A stretch of DNA of 64,000 bases from Trichobilharzia szidati (lineage: Eukaryota > Platyhelminthes > Trematoda > Strigeidida > Schistosomatidae). The notes beneath the pieces are model-generated. The model worked only from the letters and a program-made list of their open reading frames with translations. It ran no database searches and was not told the DNA's origin. The position numbers and the translations under genes are program-made. Below are positions 22,006 to 33,910 of the stretch, in pieces; position 1 is the stretch's first letter, and every line of letters starts with the position of its first letter. The stretch is from positions 85,802,793 through 85,866,792 of the forward strand of contig OX235273.1 of NCBI GenBank assembly GCA_944472155.2, read 5' to 3'.

Positions 22006-23702
22006 GTAACGAACACCAATCTCTGTTTCGTAATTAATGTAGTTGTAGCGATGGACTGATTGACTTAATCACTCGACTTCCAACAACTGGCTCACGGACT
22101 CGAACGCTTCTCCAGTTTCTGAGGTTTGAAAAACCATGTAAAATATCAACCCAAAAAAATAAGTGTTGTTCATTGTCAAATGTGTTAACATTTATACGAT
22201 CGCTGAAAACTATCAATAAAATAGAATGTAGTTATTAAGCAAAGTGCCACGTCGCTGCTGTACAGTTTGTCGTAACGCAGTTTCGTTGTGACGTTGGTCT
22301 AATCCTCAGGAAGCTGTAGGCGTAGGTTTTGCGCTTGGTATCCACAAAAGGATTTCTATGATTTTCAGGTAATATGTTTCCTGGGACATTCAAACCTGTA
22401 TCATTCACTCCAGAAATCAATTATCTTGTCACTAAGCTATTCCCAAGGTCTATCTAGGATGATGTCCTTGTGTGCTAGTCTACATCTTTTAATCGTGTAC
22501 ACTAGTCAGCCCTTCACAATCCTCGTTGCCTAGTGAACAACTTGTTAACTTCAAAACTAAGTGATATAGGTTAGAATTTCTACTGAATTAATTCTCAACA
22601 GCTGTTACAGTAAAAATATGAACTGCTTATATCCTTTGATTTTCATTGACGAAATACGTCTTGCAGCTACCTTATTCTCCCACATTATAGAAAAGAGGCG
22701 ATACATTTTCCATGTACTTCATGAATCGATTCATATTACTGGCAGCGACACCAAATGTAAAGTAGACAAGACTGAGGAGACTGAAAGGGATGTTTATTTG
22801 GGGAAACGTATGGTACATAGCTAAATTTGGAATACCATATTCTCAACCGGCTATTTGCACATCTTTACCACACCCTTGACGAATTGGTCGAATATCGTCT
22901 CATTCGATAGCTTCTTGGATTCTGCATCATATGGCAACATTCTTCTCATGGTTCTCTTCTTTGAATGCTCTTTCCAGTGCGCCAAACATGTTGTTACTTC
23001 GTTCCTGATATACTACTTATATCGGATTATAAGTAGCACTCACCACAATACTATTCGCCATAATTATAGACAAACTGACTTCTTATTTCCTACAAATGTT
23101 CATTGATTTCCGTTATTATTACGACGTAATTACTAATGATCACATTATATATTTCATAGGTTTATCTTTATATATTCTCCCGTAAACAAGATGGAGTATA
23201 GAGAAGAATAAAACACATCATATGACTTTATAGGGTCTTGTCTTTACAATATTATCTCTTTTCACTAATTTTATATTTATTTCCAATTTTGTAATATAGT
23301 TGAAATTTTGATAACAACTAGTCACAGTCAGTTATTTTATTGGTAGACAGATAAACACTTACTTACTGTGTCAGACAGATAACATAATCAGTGAATGAGC
23401 ACACATAAAATCGATTGCACTTATTCGCTTAGTGTTCTGTTCTTTTTTATTTTTATAAAAGTTTACAAGTTGAGATTATCTGCAAGTCAAAAAACATCAC
23501 ATTCATATAAATAAAGCATATTCCACCTTTTCTATTAGAATACCTAGTCTGACACGAAGAACTCTATTGAGTTTTTGTTTACTTTATTTACCGCATTAAA
23601 CTCAAGATGTATGCCGTCCCTAAATTGCTACAGTATTGTAAGATGGTGATTAGAATATTTAACGATGAGATGGTTGGATGTGTATTGTTGATTTCTTTAT
23701 TA
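22006..23702. other. Intergenic, no gene recognised
   Basis: AT-rich, with open frames of 60-83 codons that show no family resemblance and no coding signature. The minus-strand stretch at about 22240-22400 is more GC-rich and could be an old element, which I cannot name. Confidence 0.4.
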
Positions 23703-24622
23703 TCATTATTATTCTATGGATTCTGAGGGGAATATAGGGCTCCAACAGCACATCTCCATTTTGCCCTGTCCTCTGCACTCCTCGTTAGCTGCCTTCCTGA
23801 TTGCTCATAAGCTTTCATCTTCTACCCACACGATCTTTTCCATGTCACCTTCGAACCCGAGCCCAACTCGTTATTCTCCATTCGAGCTCCACTGGAGGGT
23901 TTGGCACATAATGTCACTCATAGGTCTTCCACAGTGTGTGTGTGTGTGTGTGATCCACGTCCATTTTCTTCTGGACACTTGTTGAACAAGAGGATCTTAT
24001 TTGGTTCGGTCTAAGAGTACGTTGTTGGTTATCCTTTCTGACCATTCGATTTTCAGTATGGAGCGAAGACAATTGTTGATAAAGGTCTTCTGTTGCCTGT
24101 TGGAAATGGCGCAGCTAGTTTGTTATCCACCACACAGAATAACTGACTGACTTAACATTCGTGTCGAAAGTCCGAATTCCTTCCCTTATGCTTAGTGCAG
24201 AGGATTTTCTAACTGCCTTGTCTTTTCGAGTTTGTTTTGATATCCTCCTCCGTGCTATCTCTTGTACTTGAAACGACACTGCCCAGATGAGTGGAAGAAG
24301 TGACCTCTCTCAAATTTCTGCCGTTGACAGAGCTCTGTGTTTGTTGTGGTTAGTTGTTGGATATCTTCATCACCTCCGTCTTCTCGATGTTTGCTTGTAG
24401 AGTTGTGTATTCTCTACCAGCCTCTTCTGCCAACTTGTTGGTTTTCGCCTGTAAGCCTTTGGGCTTGTGTGATATTAAACATAAACGATTCGCGAGATTT
24501 AGTTTTGCTAGGTTCTTCTTATCAGTCTGACGTATTTCTGTCTTCTCTCTCCCATCAGTCTCCCACGTGATCCCGTCAACCACAATCAGGAATGTCATCG
24601 GTGATAGTAGGCAGCCTTATTT
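23703..24622 (-). mobile_element. LINE-R, minus-strand copy from RT motif to 3' end
   Basis: On the minus strand it begins at the RT block corresponding to GCLLSPMIFLIAVD (here GCLLSPMTFLIVVDG near 24615) and runs through LCLISHKPKGLQAKTNKLAEEAG and NIEKTEVMKI. It continues through the C-terminal block to the tail, with an ATAATAATA end near 23700-23715. The catalytic FADD is replaced by LANR, and frameshifts follow, so it is dead. A (GT)n run lies inside it. Confidence 0.85.
23934..23952. repeat. (GT)n microsatellite inside LINE-R
   Basis: Nine to ten GT units. The LINE copy at 14874 has a CACACA run at the equivalent place, so the family probably carries a short seed there. Confidence 0.85.
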
Positions 24623-24683
24623 TATTAAGCTTGCAGTTAAATCCAATTTAAACATAGATATTCGACACACTATGCTTTATTAA

Positions 24684-24906
24684 GTGCGTCCGTGGCATAG
24701 CGGTTAGGACGCTCGCCGACCATGCACATGGTCCTGGGTTCGATCCCCGGCCGACGCACTCCTATACCTCACTAAGCCAGAAATAATGCTGGTGAAGAGG
24801 AAAGGTTGGACATGAGACTAGCAACCCCATCCAGTAAAATAAACACTGCTACAGAAACTCCAAGCCACTAGCTTGAAGCCCTATGTTCCACTGGGGAACG
24901 TGAAGG
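24684..24906 (+). mobile_element. SINE-B, well preserved copy, disrupted downstream by SINE-A complex
   Basis: The tRNA-like head has paired acceptor ends (GCGTC...GACGC), an A-box-like TGGCATAGCGGTTAGGA and a B box GGTTCGATCC. The body and the LINE-R-like tail (ttgaagccctatgttccactgggg) end in an A run. Its 12-base target duplication ATGCTTTATTAA is at 24672-24683, and the partner copy is at 25856-25867, on the far side of the SINE-A complex. That shows the complex inserted later. Confidence 0.85.
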
Positions 24907-24918
24907 AAAAAATGCTTT

Positions 24919-25850
24919 CTTCTAAAGTTTGGTTTGTAAGGATTAGTTATGTTTTACGAGTTGATCACGGACTGATATCAGTTAGAGAACCATTGAAAAC
25001 CAGGGAGTACTGGACAGCTGCTGTTTCATCCTAGCTTGGGAATCATCGGCAGTACGCACCCACTGGGATTCGAACCCGGGACCTTCCGGTTACAAGGCAA
25101 GCTCGTATACCATTCAGCCACTGGGACCCGATTCAATGGCTCATGAATTCTAACTTCTACCAATTCGTGATTTTAGCGCGACCCCAACTATTGTCGTTGG
25201 TGGAAATCCATCCACACGTGACTTCTAATTGGACCTCACTGGTCACGACTTCTCACTAGAACTGCAGGAAGCTCCAACCTGTAGCAAGTCACTAGCGAGC
25301 ATCAGAATAATCTTCTAAAGTTTGGTTTGTAAGGATTAGTTATGTTTTACGAGTTGATCACGGACTGATATCAGTTAGAGAACCATTGAAAACCAGGGAG
25401 TACTGGACAGCTGCTGTTTCATCCTAGCTTGGGAATCATCGGCAGTACGCACCCACTGGGATTCGAACACAGGACCTTCCGGTTACTATAGAAAAATAAT
25501 CTGATGCTCGCTAGTGACTTGCTACAGGATGGAGCTTCCTGGAGTTCTAGTGAGAAGTCGTGACCAGTGAGGTCCAATTAGAAGTCACGTGTGGATGGAT
25601 TTCCACCAACGACAATAGTTGGGGTCGCGCTAAAATCACGAATTGGTAGAAGTTAGAATTCATGAGCCATTGAATCGGGTCCCAGTGGCTGAATGGTATA
25701 CGAGCTTGCCTTGTAACCGGAAGGTCCCGGGTTCGAATCCCAGTGGGTGCGTACTGCCGATGATTCCCAAGCTAGGATGAAACAGCAGCTGTCCAGTACT
25801 CCCTGGTTTTCAATGGTTCTCTAACTGATATCAGTCCGTGATCAACTCGT
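24919..25850. mobile_element. SINE-A fold-back complex: head-to-tail dimer plus inverted copy
   Basis: Three SINE-A units lie in 932 bases. On the minus strand, a full 393-base unit (24919-25311) directly follows a partial unit (25312 to about 25484), a seamless head-to-tail joint. After a roughly 10-base loop, a plus-strand unit (25495-25850) is nearly identical to and inverted against 24956-25311. The whole is bracketed by AAAAAATGCTTT (24907-24918 and 25851-25862), so it went in as one event. Each complete unit has an A-box-like GTGGCTGAATGG, a B box GGTTCGAATCC and a hammerhead-like core. No protein is encoded. Confidence 0.85.
25751..25799 (+). ncRNA. Hammerhead-like core of SINE-A (one core change)
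   Basis: GTACTG, CCGATGA (consensus CTGATGA, so U4 is C), a stem-II region with CCC..AGG, GAAA, CAGCAGCTG, TC, CAGTAC. GTACTG pairs with CAGTAC as stem I. The core change should strongly reduce cleavage. The minus-strand units carry the same variant. Confidence 0.55.
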
Positions 25851-25867
25851 AAAAAATGCTTTATTAA

Positions 25868-26389
25868 ATTTTTTGCGATAAAACTGCTGACCCCCAAAGT
25901 ATCTACGTCGTTTGACACATCGGCTTTCATTAGTTTTCACAACTGTTTTAAAAACTATTTAGTCAATTAGTAAAGTGTACAACATAAACATTCCGCTTTG
26001 TGAAACCAGTAAACCTCGGAAAAGAGTATACACTCAAGACATCAATCTAATGGGAACTAGTAATTATAATAAGTACCAGTAAGTGATTGGGTTTCTTTTT
26101 ATGTTCTAGAACGCATAGCCTATGAGTTAGAAGTGTTATACTTAAACCAATGAGCTAGCTTTTTCAGAGTGACTTGATGTGATTCACTGATTCAGGTAGA
26201 CAGTTGATGATCACAGTCTTAAATGAGCCAAATGACTGCTCAGTGAATATTATCCATTGATGCGACATACTTTTTTATAGTTGTTATTCGATTGTATATA
26301 ATGAAACATAATTTGCTATTAGAGGCACTGATTTACGCTAAATTGCTAGATATTAAAATTTAGATAAATCACAGTATGGCTGGCAAAAT
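25868..26389. other. Intergenic, nothing recognised
   Basis: AT-rich spacer between the SINE complex and a PLE remnant. I see no frame or motif. Confidence 0.5.
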
Positions 26390-28466
26390 CTAAAGCATCA
26401 GACAGTATTGGAAGCTCTCAAAAATAATTACAGATTCGTCATACTGCAACCTAAAAAACGGCTCAGGGGTGGTGCTCATGGACAAAGATAACTACATTGA
26501 AAAGATGAAAGCTGTGTTAAATGACCCGTTGAGGTTTAAAGTTGATGCTTGCCAGAAAGATAAGACAGATGCAGCTGAGAAATGCCATACAAACGCATTG
26601 AGAGATCTCCTAAATAAGAATTTAGGAACAACAAAGTACGATGAAGAGTCTCTTTTCAGTGAATTTATTCACTTATCTGTACAACTGCATTTATATGTAA
26701 TAATTTTGTGTGTGTGTGTGTACATTAGGATTGTCAAACAGAAATGGAAATTAGTTAGGGTTACTGTTTGCGTCATCAAAATGTGATGAATAATCAAAAT
26801 TTTAACTAGGGGTTACAATCGAGATCATTTGTCAGCATTATAATCTACTCCTACTCTTGGAGTCGGAATTCAAACGCCTACTGCTTATGTGTACCATGGA
26901 TACACAATTCCAGTTTGACAACACTCTTTATAGCCAAAATAGATGGTGTAGCTAGGGGCAATCCCCTTAGCCATGCTTTAGCAGATATCTTCATGTTTAA
27001 CCTTCAAAGAACAAAGTTGAAGCATGCAATCGACGAAACAACTTATTGTCAATAAGAAGTTAATTGGTGGATGGTGACTAGCAGTGGAATCCAGGATGCG
27101 CATTTCGTCCTATTTGTGACTCGTCAACTGGATGTACCCGCATTCCGCAGTGAGTGATGGTGTTCCCACCGACGCGTTTGTGGTGTCTCCTATCTACTTT
27201 GATTATTCAACAACGCACATACAAATATTGAATTTACTATGGAACATGAAGATGCCGGGAAGTTCCATTCCCTTGATATTGCCATGCAACTCCTGGGAGA
27301 TGGTAGTTTCCAGAGGTCAGTTTACCGAAAGTCTACATGGAATGCGCAATACCTACATTTCAATAGTTTTTGTCCAAATACCTATAAACGATCACTAGTC
27401 AGGATTTTGAACTATTCAGGTAGGAAATATGCTATACAGAGAAATTAGAGGAAGAATTTGTGATTCTCGGAAAGATGTTGAAAAACAACAGTTGCCTTCG
27501 GAGATTCATTAACAAATGTGGAAGATATGAAGGCTCAAATATCAAACAAATAGCAAATCTTGATTCAAATCGACTTTTAAGGTGAAAATATTGCAATACT
27601 TGTCAACAGAAGATTGAGCACGTCACTAGCCAGAGCCTATCCTGCAGCTAAGTTGGTTCCCGTCTATCGGATAACACGCTCCTTGCTGCAGTCAAGTTTA
27701 CATATCCCCTTTTCGTGTTAAATCCAACTCTGTATAAAAATTTACGTGTATCTGCAGGAGAAGTTACACTGGGAGAAAAGAAAGAAGGACACACCCCAGA
27801 TTTTCTGAACATGTACTGAAAAGGGTACTTCTCAAGGGAACAAACGTTTACAATAGGGGTCATGAGGTGGAAATAGCAAAATCCTGTAAAATTATCAATA
27901 GACAAAAAGTTCAATTTTCCTCAAGTTTTCCGAAGCAATCTCAATCAAACGCCTGAAACCCAAATTGTGTGTTCAGAAAGAAGCACTTATCAGTCTTTCC
28001 TTGCCCTGGTAAGTGGATGTCTTTGTTCTTTCTTTCATTTGATTACGTAATCTTTGGCTTTTCCCCTCACCCCTTTGATACAGTGTAATTTTGCTTATCA
28101 CTTGTTTCTATAATATGAGTTGAACTCAATGTACTGTTACACAGTTTAGTAGTTTATCATCATATAACGCGTCTCTCGTCTTTATTACGCAAATTCCCTT
28201 ACCGTTGTATGCATACATTTACTTTGCTTAGACCTGAACTCTCTGTGTAAGAACTATATAAGTGTAATTTTCTGAGCACTGTTTACCAGGTTCGATGCCT
28301 TCTGTCAACTGACATTATTTAAAATTTGCTAGTATGTTAAAACTGTTCTGTACGTGAACTTAATAACAGATGATGAGAAGCCGACAAAATAAATGATGGT
28401 GCCGTCTTATTTTGCACAAACTGTTGTTATTGCTTTATTCAAATTCATAAAGGGGAATAAATGTAT
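26390..28466 (+). mobile_element. Penelope-like element remnant (RT and GIY-YIG regions, broken)
   Basis: In order: the N-terminal RT segment GSGVVLMDKDNYIEKMKAVLND near 26460-26530. Then the segment after the catalytic motif, FTMEHEDAGKFHSLDI and SVYRKSTWNAQYLHFNSFCP, near 27236-27370. Then LKNN...RRFINKCGRYEGS near 27475-27530, and finally the C-terminal AISIKRLKPKLCVQ and LSLPW near 27930-28010. A noncoding tail ends GGGGAATAAATGT at about 28463. This order (RT then GIY-YIG region) is that of PLEs. The palm region with the catalytic aspartates is missing or replaced between 26790 and 27130, and frameshifts are frequent. It is non-functional. Confidence 0.75.
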
Positions 28467-29765
28467 GAAGAAACAAAGCATTTTATAACAAGCATCTTAC
28501 TCTATTCCATTAAGCTGTCAACTCATACATTAAATAGTTTTATGTGTCGGAGTTTCAAAATATCCGAGAGTTACTTAAAAAAGGAGCATATCTTTAAAAT
28601 GCCTTTATAGTAACCTGTGTGTAGTAAGTAAACACATGTAATGGTAACAATGTCTTTCTTTCACTCTTGCTACTCATAAGCTGTCACCTATTATTTGCTG
28701 TCATGTAGAAGAATTCCTTACGTCAAGTTGAAAACCTTCTGATTCATCTGATTAGTCTGTAAATGATTGAATGGTCTCATTCGGTTTTTCGTCACTTATT
28801 GACATCAGCTATAGAGCCAATAAAGATATTTAAAAATGTTGGCTAGCAAATGTATGCTGATTTGGTACTCATTAGTAGTTTACATTAGAGGGTGTTTTGT
28901 GCGGAGTAAGTTTTAAGATAGTTGGGGTTTCAGGATTACATTGCAAATATGATTTGTCTCTCGCTCCAGTCGTAGGTGTTTTAAGCAATCTATGCGGTTA
29001 GAAAATTTTCTCAATTTGATGTCAAGTTAGCATGTACAGAATATGGTTAGGTATTGGTGAGTTGTTTTTTTTTTTTAAATTCACATCTTCACATGCTTTA
29101 TTATTTGATATATATATAAAGAAATGTATTTTATTCACTCAATTAAAAGACCATTAAAGGTGAACTTGAATCAATAAGAATGTTGTGTTTTTTTTTATCA
29201 AATGACACTGAAGTATTTAGCATTGTATTCCTAACCTATTGAAACATTTCTGTACTCTTTATCACAAATTGTCTACATTTTTTTGATCATGAGTTTTAGA
29301 TGGATATAAAAATCTTATTTGAACACTGATAGCACGTAGACCTTTTAAATAAATACTTTTGTTCACTTAATTCTCTAGCAATAATCTTTTTGACTGTTTT
29401 TTTTTTAACTGTCTATCATATAAAGTATCAGTTTGGTCACAATGGATTAGTTAACAAAAATACATGGTTTTAATGTATAGCTAGCTAGTTATAAGGTGAA
29501 TATTGGTGAAACGAATTATTGCTAAAATTTATGTGTTTCTGTACATCTTATAAATTGAAGCATACCACTGAACTGATGGTCTGTATGTCTATGATTATAA
29601 TGAGAGAAACGGATTATTTTGTCAGGTGGTGGTGAACCATTGACGAACTAAACGGTGAATTTTAAAGTATGCAGAAAATATGGAGAGTGATGTGAAGAAA
29701 AAAGTTATCGAGTACAAAAAAGCCTTCACTGACCATCAATTTCTTTAATCTCAGTATTTTACAGT
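28467..29765. other. Intergenic, nothing recognised
   Basis: AT-rich, with T runs near 29070 and 29190 and a short TATATATATA at 29111-29120. No gene or element is recognised. Confidence 0.5.
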
Positions 29766-30790
29766 CTTATAATTACAGACTGCAGAGTCTTCTGAACACC
29801 TTGAGCTGCAATCTACGAATGTTTGGCATGCGATTCGCTCCCGCCAAATGCAAGATGATGTTACAGGACTGGACTACACTGACTCCTAGATTAGAAATAG
29901 GAAGTGAAGTGGTAGAGCACGTTGTCCGCTTCACTTACTTGGGAAGTACCATCAGCCCCAACGAGTTGATCTCTGACGAAATCTCAACACGAATACAGAG
30001 GGCTAGTTCCGCATATGCCAGTTTACGCCGTCTCTGGCGTAGACTTGGTATCCGACTATCGACCAAAGGGCGTGTGTACTGCTCAACAGTCCGCTCCGTC
30101 CTCCTTTATGGCTGTGAGACCTGGCCATTTAGAGTGGAAGACATGAAAAGATTAGCTGTCTTCGATCATAGGTGTCTACGTTCTATCTCCCATGTGAAGT
30201 GGTACAATAAGGTGAGCAATATTGAGGTTAGGCGTCGAGTGCTAGGTAAGGCGGGGAAATCAATCGACGAAACTGTGAAATTACATCGACTGAGATGGTC
30301 AGGACATGTGTTACGTATGCCTAGTCATCGCCTTCCTCGACGGGCAACGTTAGCTGATATAGGGTCAGGCTGGAAAAGAGCTAACGGCGGTGAAACGGAA
30401 ACATGGCACCAGTCAATGAAATCCACAACAGTTAGTCTAAGCCACGTAGGAAGGTGTAGACTTCCTGGTTGGGGTCCTCGGGACGGTAAAAACCAATGGT
30501 TGGAAACAATTGGTGACATGGCTCAAAATCGTTCTCAGTGGCGCAGATGCATCCACTCCTTGTGACTTATGATTTCCAATTAAACTGTTTTGTTCTCCGT
30601 TATTACTATTCCTTTGTCTCACACCTCTGTTTACTGTCTATATTATGCATTTCTCCTACTTTTTTCTCTTGCTTCGTGTGCTACATGGAGTGTGGCGACT
30701 TGAAGTGCTACACATCGGTGCAAAGTTCTATGTCGAAAACAGACAGACTGCTGGTTGTGTACAATATGGTCAACCATTATTGACTTACTG
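29766..30790 (+). mobile_element. LINE-S: 3' end of a second non-LTR retrotransposon
   Basis: A frame open for about 260 codons (to TGA at 30563-30565) encodes the region downstream of the RT active site: FAPAKCKMML, TYLGSTIS, SVLLYGCETWPFR, FDHRCLRSISH, LHRLRWSGHVLRMPSHRLPRR, GRCRLPGWGPRDGKNQWLETIGDMAQNRSQWRRCIHSL. The 5' half, with the endonuclease and catalytic FADD, is absent (5' truncation). The 3' UTR, with GGAGTGTGGC and GTGCAAAGTTCTATG, matches 10835-11215. The intact frame suggests a fairly recent insertion, but the fragment cannot act alone. Confidence 0.85.
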
Positions 30791-31029
30791 GCCATTTCGC
30801 TTGAATCATAAGTGCAAATGACCAATCAACTTTTATTATTTGATGAGATATGGACGATTATCTACTCACTTGTTTGGTTCATGAATTAGTAAACTCTTCC
30901 TTTTTTTGTTAATGTATAACAAACACTTCTTTGATATATTTAAACATGAAAGTTATGGTTGTTCTCTGCTTAAAGTTTTCTAATGTGTACACTCCAAGCT
31001 GTTTCAGTGAGATCACTTGAGATATTGAC

Positions 31030-32160
31030 TCCTGTATGTTTGTCTAAACAATAGTGGACAATAGAACCCGAAAAGATGGAAAACGCGTCGTTAGTAGGTA
31101 ACACCAGACAACTGTTTAGGCTTATTAGGGAAATAAGTTGTTAAAGGCAACTGGTAAGCGGAACAATCTTTTAGGAAAAACCGCACTTCAGTTACTTGTC
31201 AGGATAAAAGACTGGAGCGTTAAAGAAAATACTCAAAGTGTTCTGTCCTACATGCGCGCCCGATTCGCCCAACGTCTACTTGAACGGGGTGTTGACCTGG
31301 GTCCTTCAACTGTAACAAAGGTTGTAAAGACTGTCTGTAATCTGAAACGAGGCAAATCAGTAGGACCTAATAAAATGACCCGAGAGGTGTTTCAGGATTG
31401 CAGTGACGAATTATTGACAAGGTAAACTAAGATATTACGTAATTTCTAGTAATTAGAGACAGTCTCGTTAGACTGGTGTAAAACTATTGATTATCCCAAT
31501 TTTAAGGACAAGTCTTTCTGTGATATTGTTAATGGGATAAACTTGACAAATATAACTCCATAATGGTTAAGATTTTATTTTGATAAATCACACAGTGTTG
31601 TACAGTTATACTAACTGATGACGTTTCGAGCACAAACTATTGCTCATAATCATATCAAGTTGATATGATTATGAGCAATAGTTTGTGCTCGAAACGTCAT
31701 CAGTTAGTATAACTGTACAACACTGTGTGATTTATCAAAATAAAATCTTAACCATTATGGAGTTATACTCTACCACAGTGCCCAAGTTTTATACTTATAT
31801 TGACAAATATAGTATCGAAAGTTATAGATTCAATAATCTTGCATAAACTGGCGGTGCCTAAGACAAAGAAAACCGGAAAAATCTGGCAGGATTTAGACCA
31901 GACAGAGGGTGTATTGATCATATCTTACCCTTCGACAAATACCAGAAAATATGCATACTTACGGGTGTCCAGTACACCCGTATTTCTTGAACTGGAAGTG
32001 GTATTTGACACTGTCATCGGAGAAGTACTGTAGCAGTAGTTAGCTGTAAAGAGGTGCAGAGAAAGTATATCACACTAGTCAAGACACTTTACCGCAACTT
32101 GCGCAGCCATATTGTAGCTTATGCATGGTTGCCATTTGAACCGTCTTCTCTATCCTCACT
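31030..32160 (+). mobile_element. LINE-S-like RT N-terminal remnant, split by a palindrome insertion
   Basis: Decayed RT start region: TRQLFRLIRE, then ARFAQRLLERG and VCNLKRGKSVGPNKMTREVF (the LKRGKAxGPD finger motif, D changed to N). Next comes GINLTNI, interrupted at 31555 and resuming as TNIVSKVIDSIILHKLAV. Then come GVLIISYP, VFLELEVVFDTV (the FLDLKAAFDSV palm motif with D to E/V changes) and KYITLVKTLYRNLRSHI. The catalytic aspartates are lost. It is inactive. Confidence 0.7.
31555..31799 (+). mobile_element. Young palindromic insertion of the PLE-tail hairpin family
   Basis: TTGACAAATATA at 31543-31554 and 31800-31811 frames 245 bases. Of these, 31555-31658 and 31660-31763 are exact reverse complements around the single base 31659 (104 bases per arm, no mismatch seen). 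After the palindrome comes the family 3' tail (tgcccaagttttatactta). Each arm holds GAGCA...TGCTCGAAAC. The perfect arms imply recent insertion. Confidence 0.88.
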
Positions 32161-32205
32161 TCTATTATCACTAGTATTATACTACAACCACTGTTATTTT
32201 CAAGG

Positions 32206-32455
32206 GTTGATTTATAGGGATTTGATTTGTTTCTCAAGTTTGACCACGGATTGACATCAGAAGTTAGGATTTATGGGCCATTAAGTCGGGTGGCTGAATG
32301 GTCTACGAGCTTGCCCTGTAACCGGAAGGTCCTGAGTTCGAAATCTGGTGAGTGTGCACTGTTTATGAGTCCCAAACTAGGATGAAACAGCTATCCAGTA
32401 CTCCCTGTTTATATATGTTTCTTTAACCAGTATCAATCCATGGTCAGACTTGGAA
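32206..32455 (+). mobile_element. SINE-A inverted pair (minus 3' fragment then plus copy)
   Basis: A minus-strand 3'-end fragment (32206-32260, tttgaccacggattgacatcag) abuts a plus copy with an A-box-like GGTGGCTGAATGG, a B-box-like GAGTTCGAAATC, and a degraded hammerhead-like core (TTATGAGTCCCAAACTAGGATGAAACAG). It ends in the family 3' part (ccagtactccctg, tatcaatccatggtcag). Confidence 0.78.
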
Positions 32456-33512
32456 AGCCACTGTTATAACTATTTCGGTCTGTTTCAATTATGCCTGATA
32501 AATGTTTATCTACTATTTCTTCACTTACTTCAGTCGACAAAGCTCGTAATTTAGTATATATTATTGTCGATACTTTAAAAGGCGTCTACGATATCGGACA
32601 TATTTGTCCAAGCATTTCATAATGATCCGTGTATGTAGACAAAATCAAACCAATCACATGACTTCCTAGTAAATATCTGCGTCATGTCTCAAAAAATCAT
32701 TCTGTCGCAGTCTATATTATCCGTAGGCGAAGATTGTCAAAGTATATTTAAGAATGTTTCGTACAAATTTAAGTGGTGCTTAAACCTTCGTCACTCGGAA
32801 CTAAAAAATTTACGAAATCTGTAAAAAAAAGGCACAACAGGCACCGTGTTGTTTGCTGTGTATATGTAACCGTTCTAACGACAACGCAATTTGTTCAATC
32901 GTTTCCAATAGCTTGTCCACCTGACCAAGTCTGCTGATCGTTGATCTCCTTGAATAACTCACAATGCACTCCTAGCACTACAGTTGACTATTTCGACTCG
33001 AGTACTTCAATACACTGGTAAGTAAGTCAGCCTCCACACACTCTACACCATTGGAATCCGATTTTATCAGAGGATGATTCCTGTCTCACTGAATAAATAA
33101 TTTAATATTTGGTATACCTAAAGAAGTGGAAAACTCTATGATGTACATTATTCTTCATCTCATCTTCTCACCTCTCCAGTCACTCACTAGTTGGAAAGCA
33201 TTATTACAACTACTCGAACAACATTTCCTTCACACGGAATAAACGACTATTCAAAGGAGAGCCTACACTTTTCACTCCATAGTGTCAATGTTGTATACCT
33301 CCTGAATATAATACTCGAAATTATGGGGAGTATTTGGTGAGAGTGATAAAATGAAAGACTTCTCAAACCAGAATCTGTGTTTACAATAAATTAAGATGTG
33401 AATTGACTTCAGCGTACATAGTTTATCATGAAATGCTGTGAAAGTTCACCACAGAATCATCTTAAAGCAGTTACGTACTGAGCACCATTCAGTCAAAATA
33501 ATAATCATAATA

Positions 33513-33910
33513 TCACACATTTATTCCCCTTATTGAATTTGAACAAAGCAACAAATACAGTCTTAGCAGAATAAAATGCTACCATCTTTTATTTCTTCGC
33601 CTTCTATTCAGCTGCTTAAAGGGCAAAAACATTATTAGATGTATCTACAAAAACAATTTAACATACTTGCACAGAGTTCATTTTAAACAGAAATCAATCG
33701 ATCAATATACACATACACTAATAATATATACATATAGATATATGCAATATTGAACACAATTCCGAGCAATAATAATCATACACAATGAAAACTTTTCAGT
33801 ATCTTGCATTGGGATTAAAAGTATCCGGTTACCAGGGCAAAGAAAGACTGATAACTGCTTCTTTCTGAACGCACAAATCAGGTTTTAGGCGCTTGATGGA
33901 AATGGCTTCA
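33513..33910 (-). mobile_element. PLE 3' tail inserted only in the left arm
   Basis: On the minus strand it starts with the last codons of a PLE (ISIKRLKPDLCVQKEAVISLSLPW, W at about 33834) and runs through a noncoding tail ending GGGGAATAAATGT near 33515, like the end of 26390-28466. AATAATAAT-type sequence flanks both ends. The right arm (about 62350) has only a short AT stretch here, so this is an insertion after the duplication. Confidence 0.75.

Noticed and set aside
24685..24758. A possible tRNA gene (paired acceptor ends, A and B boxes)
   Set aside because: The same head occurs at 9304, 18836, 53277 and 44521 joined to a SINE body and LINE tail, and the copy is framed by a target duplication. 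It is a SINE head, not a tRNA gene.
25685..25741. A second tRNA-like segment with a perfect B box
   Set aside because: It is part of every SINE-A unit in the window, on either strand.
26469..26786. A 105-codon frame that could be a small host gene
   Set aside because: Its first half is the N-terminal RT segment of a PLE (VVLMDKDNYIEKM), and the rest is unrelated sequence after the break.
31555..31799. A transcription terminator or cruciform origin
   Set aside because: The target duplication and family tail identify it as an inserted element copy. Nothing suggests a replication or termination role.
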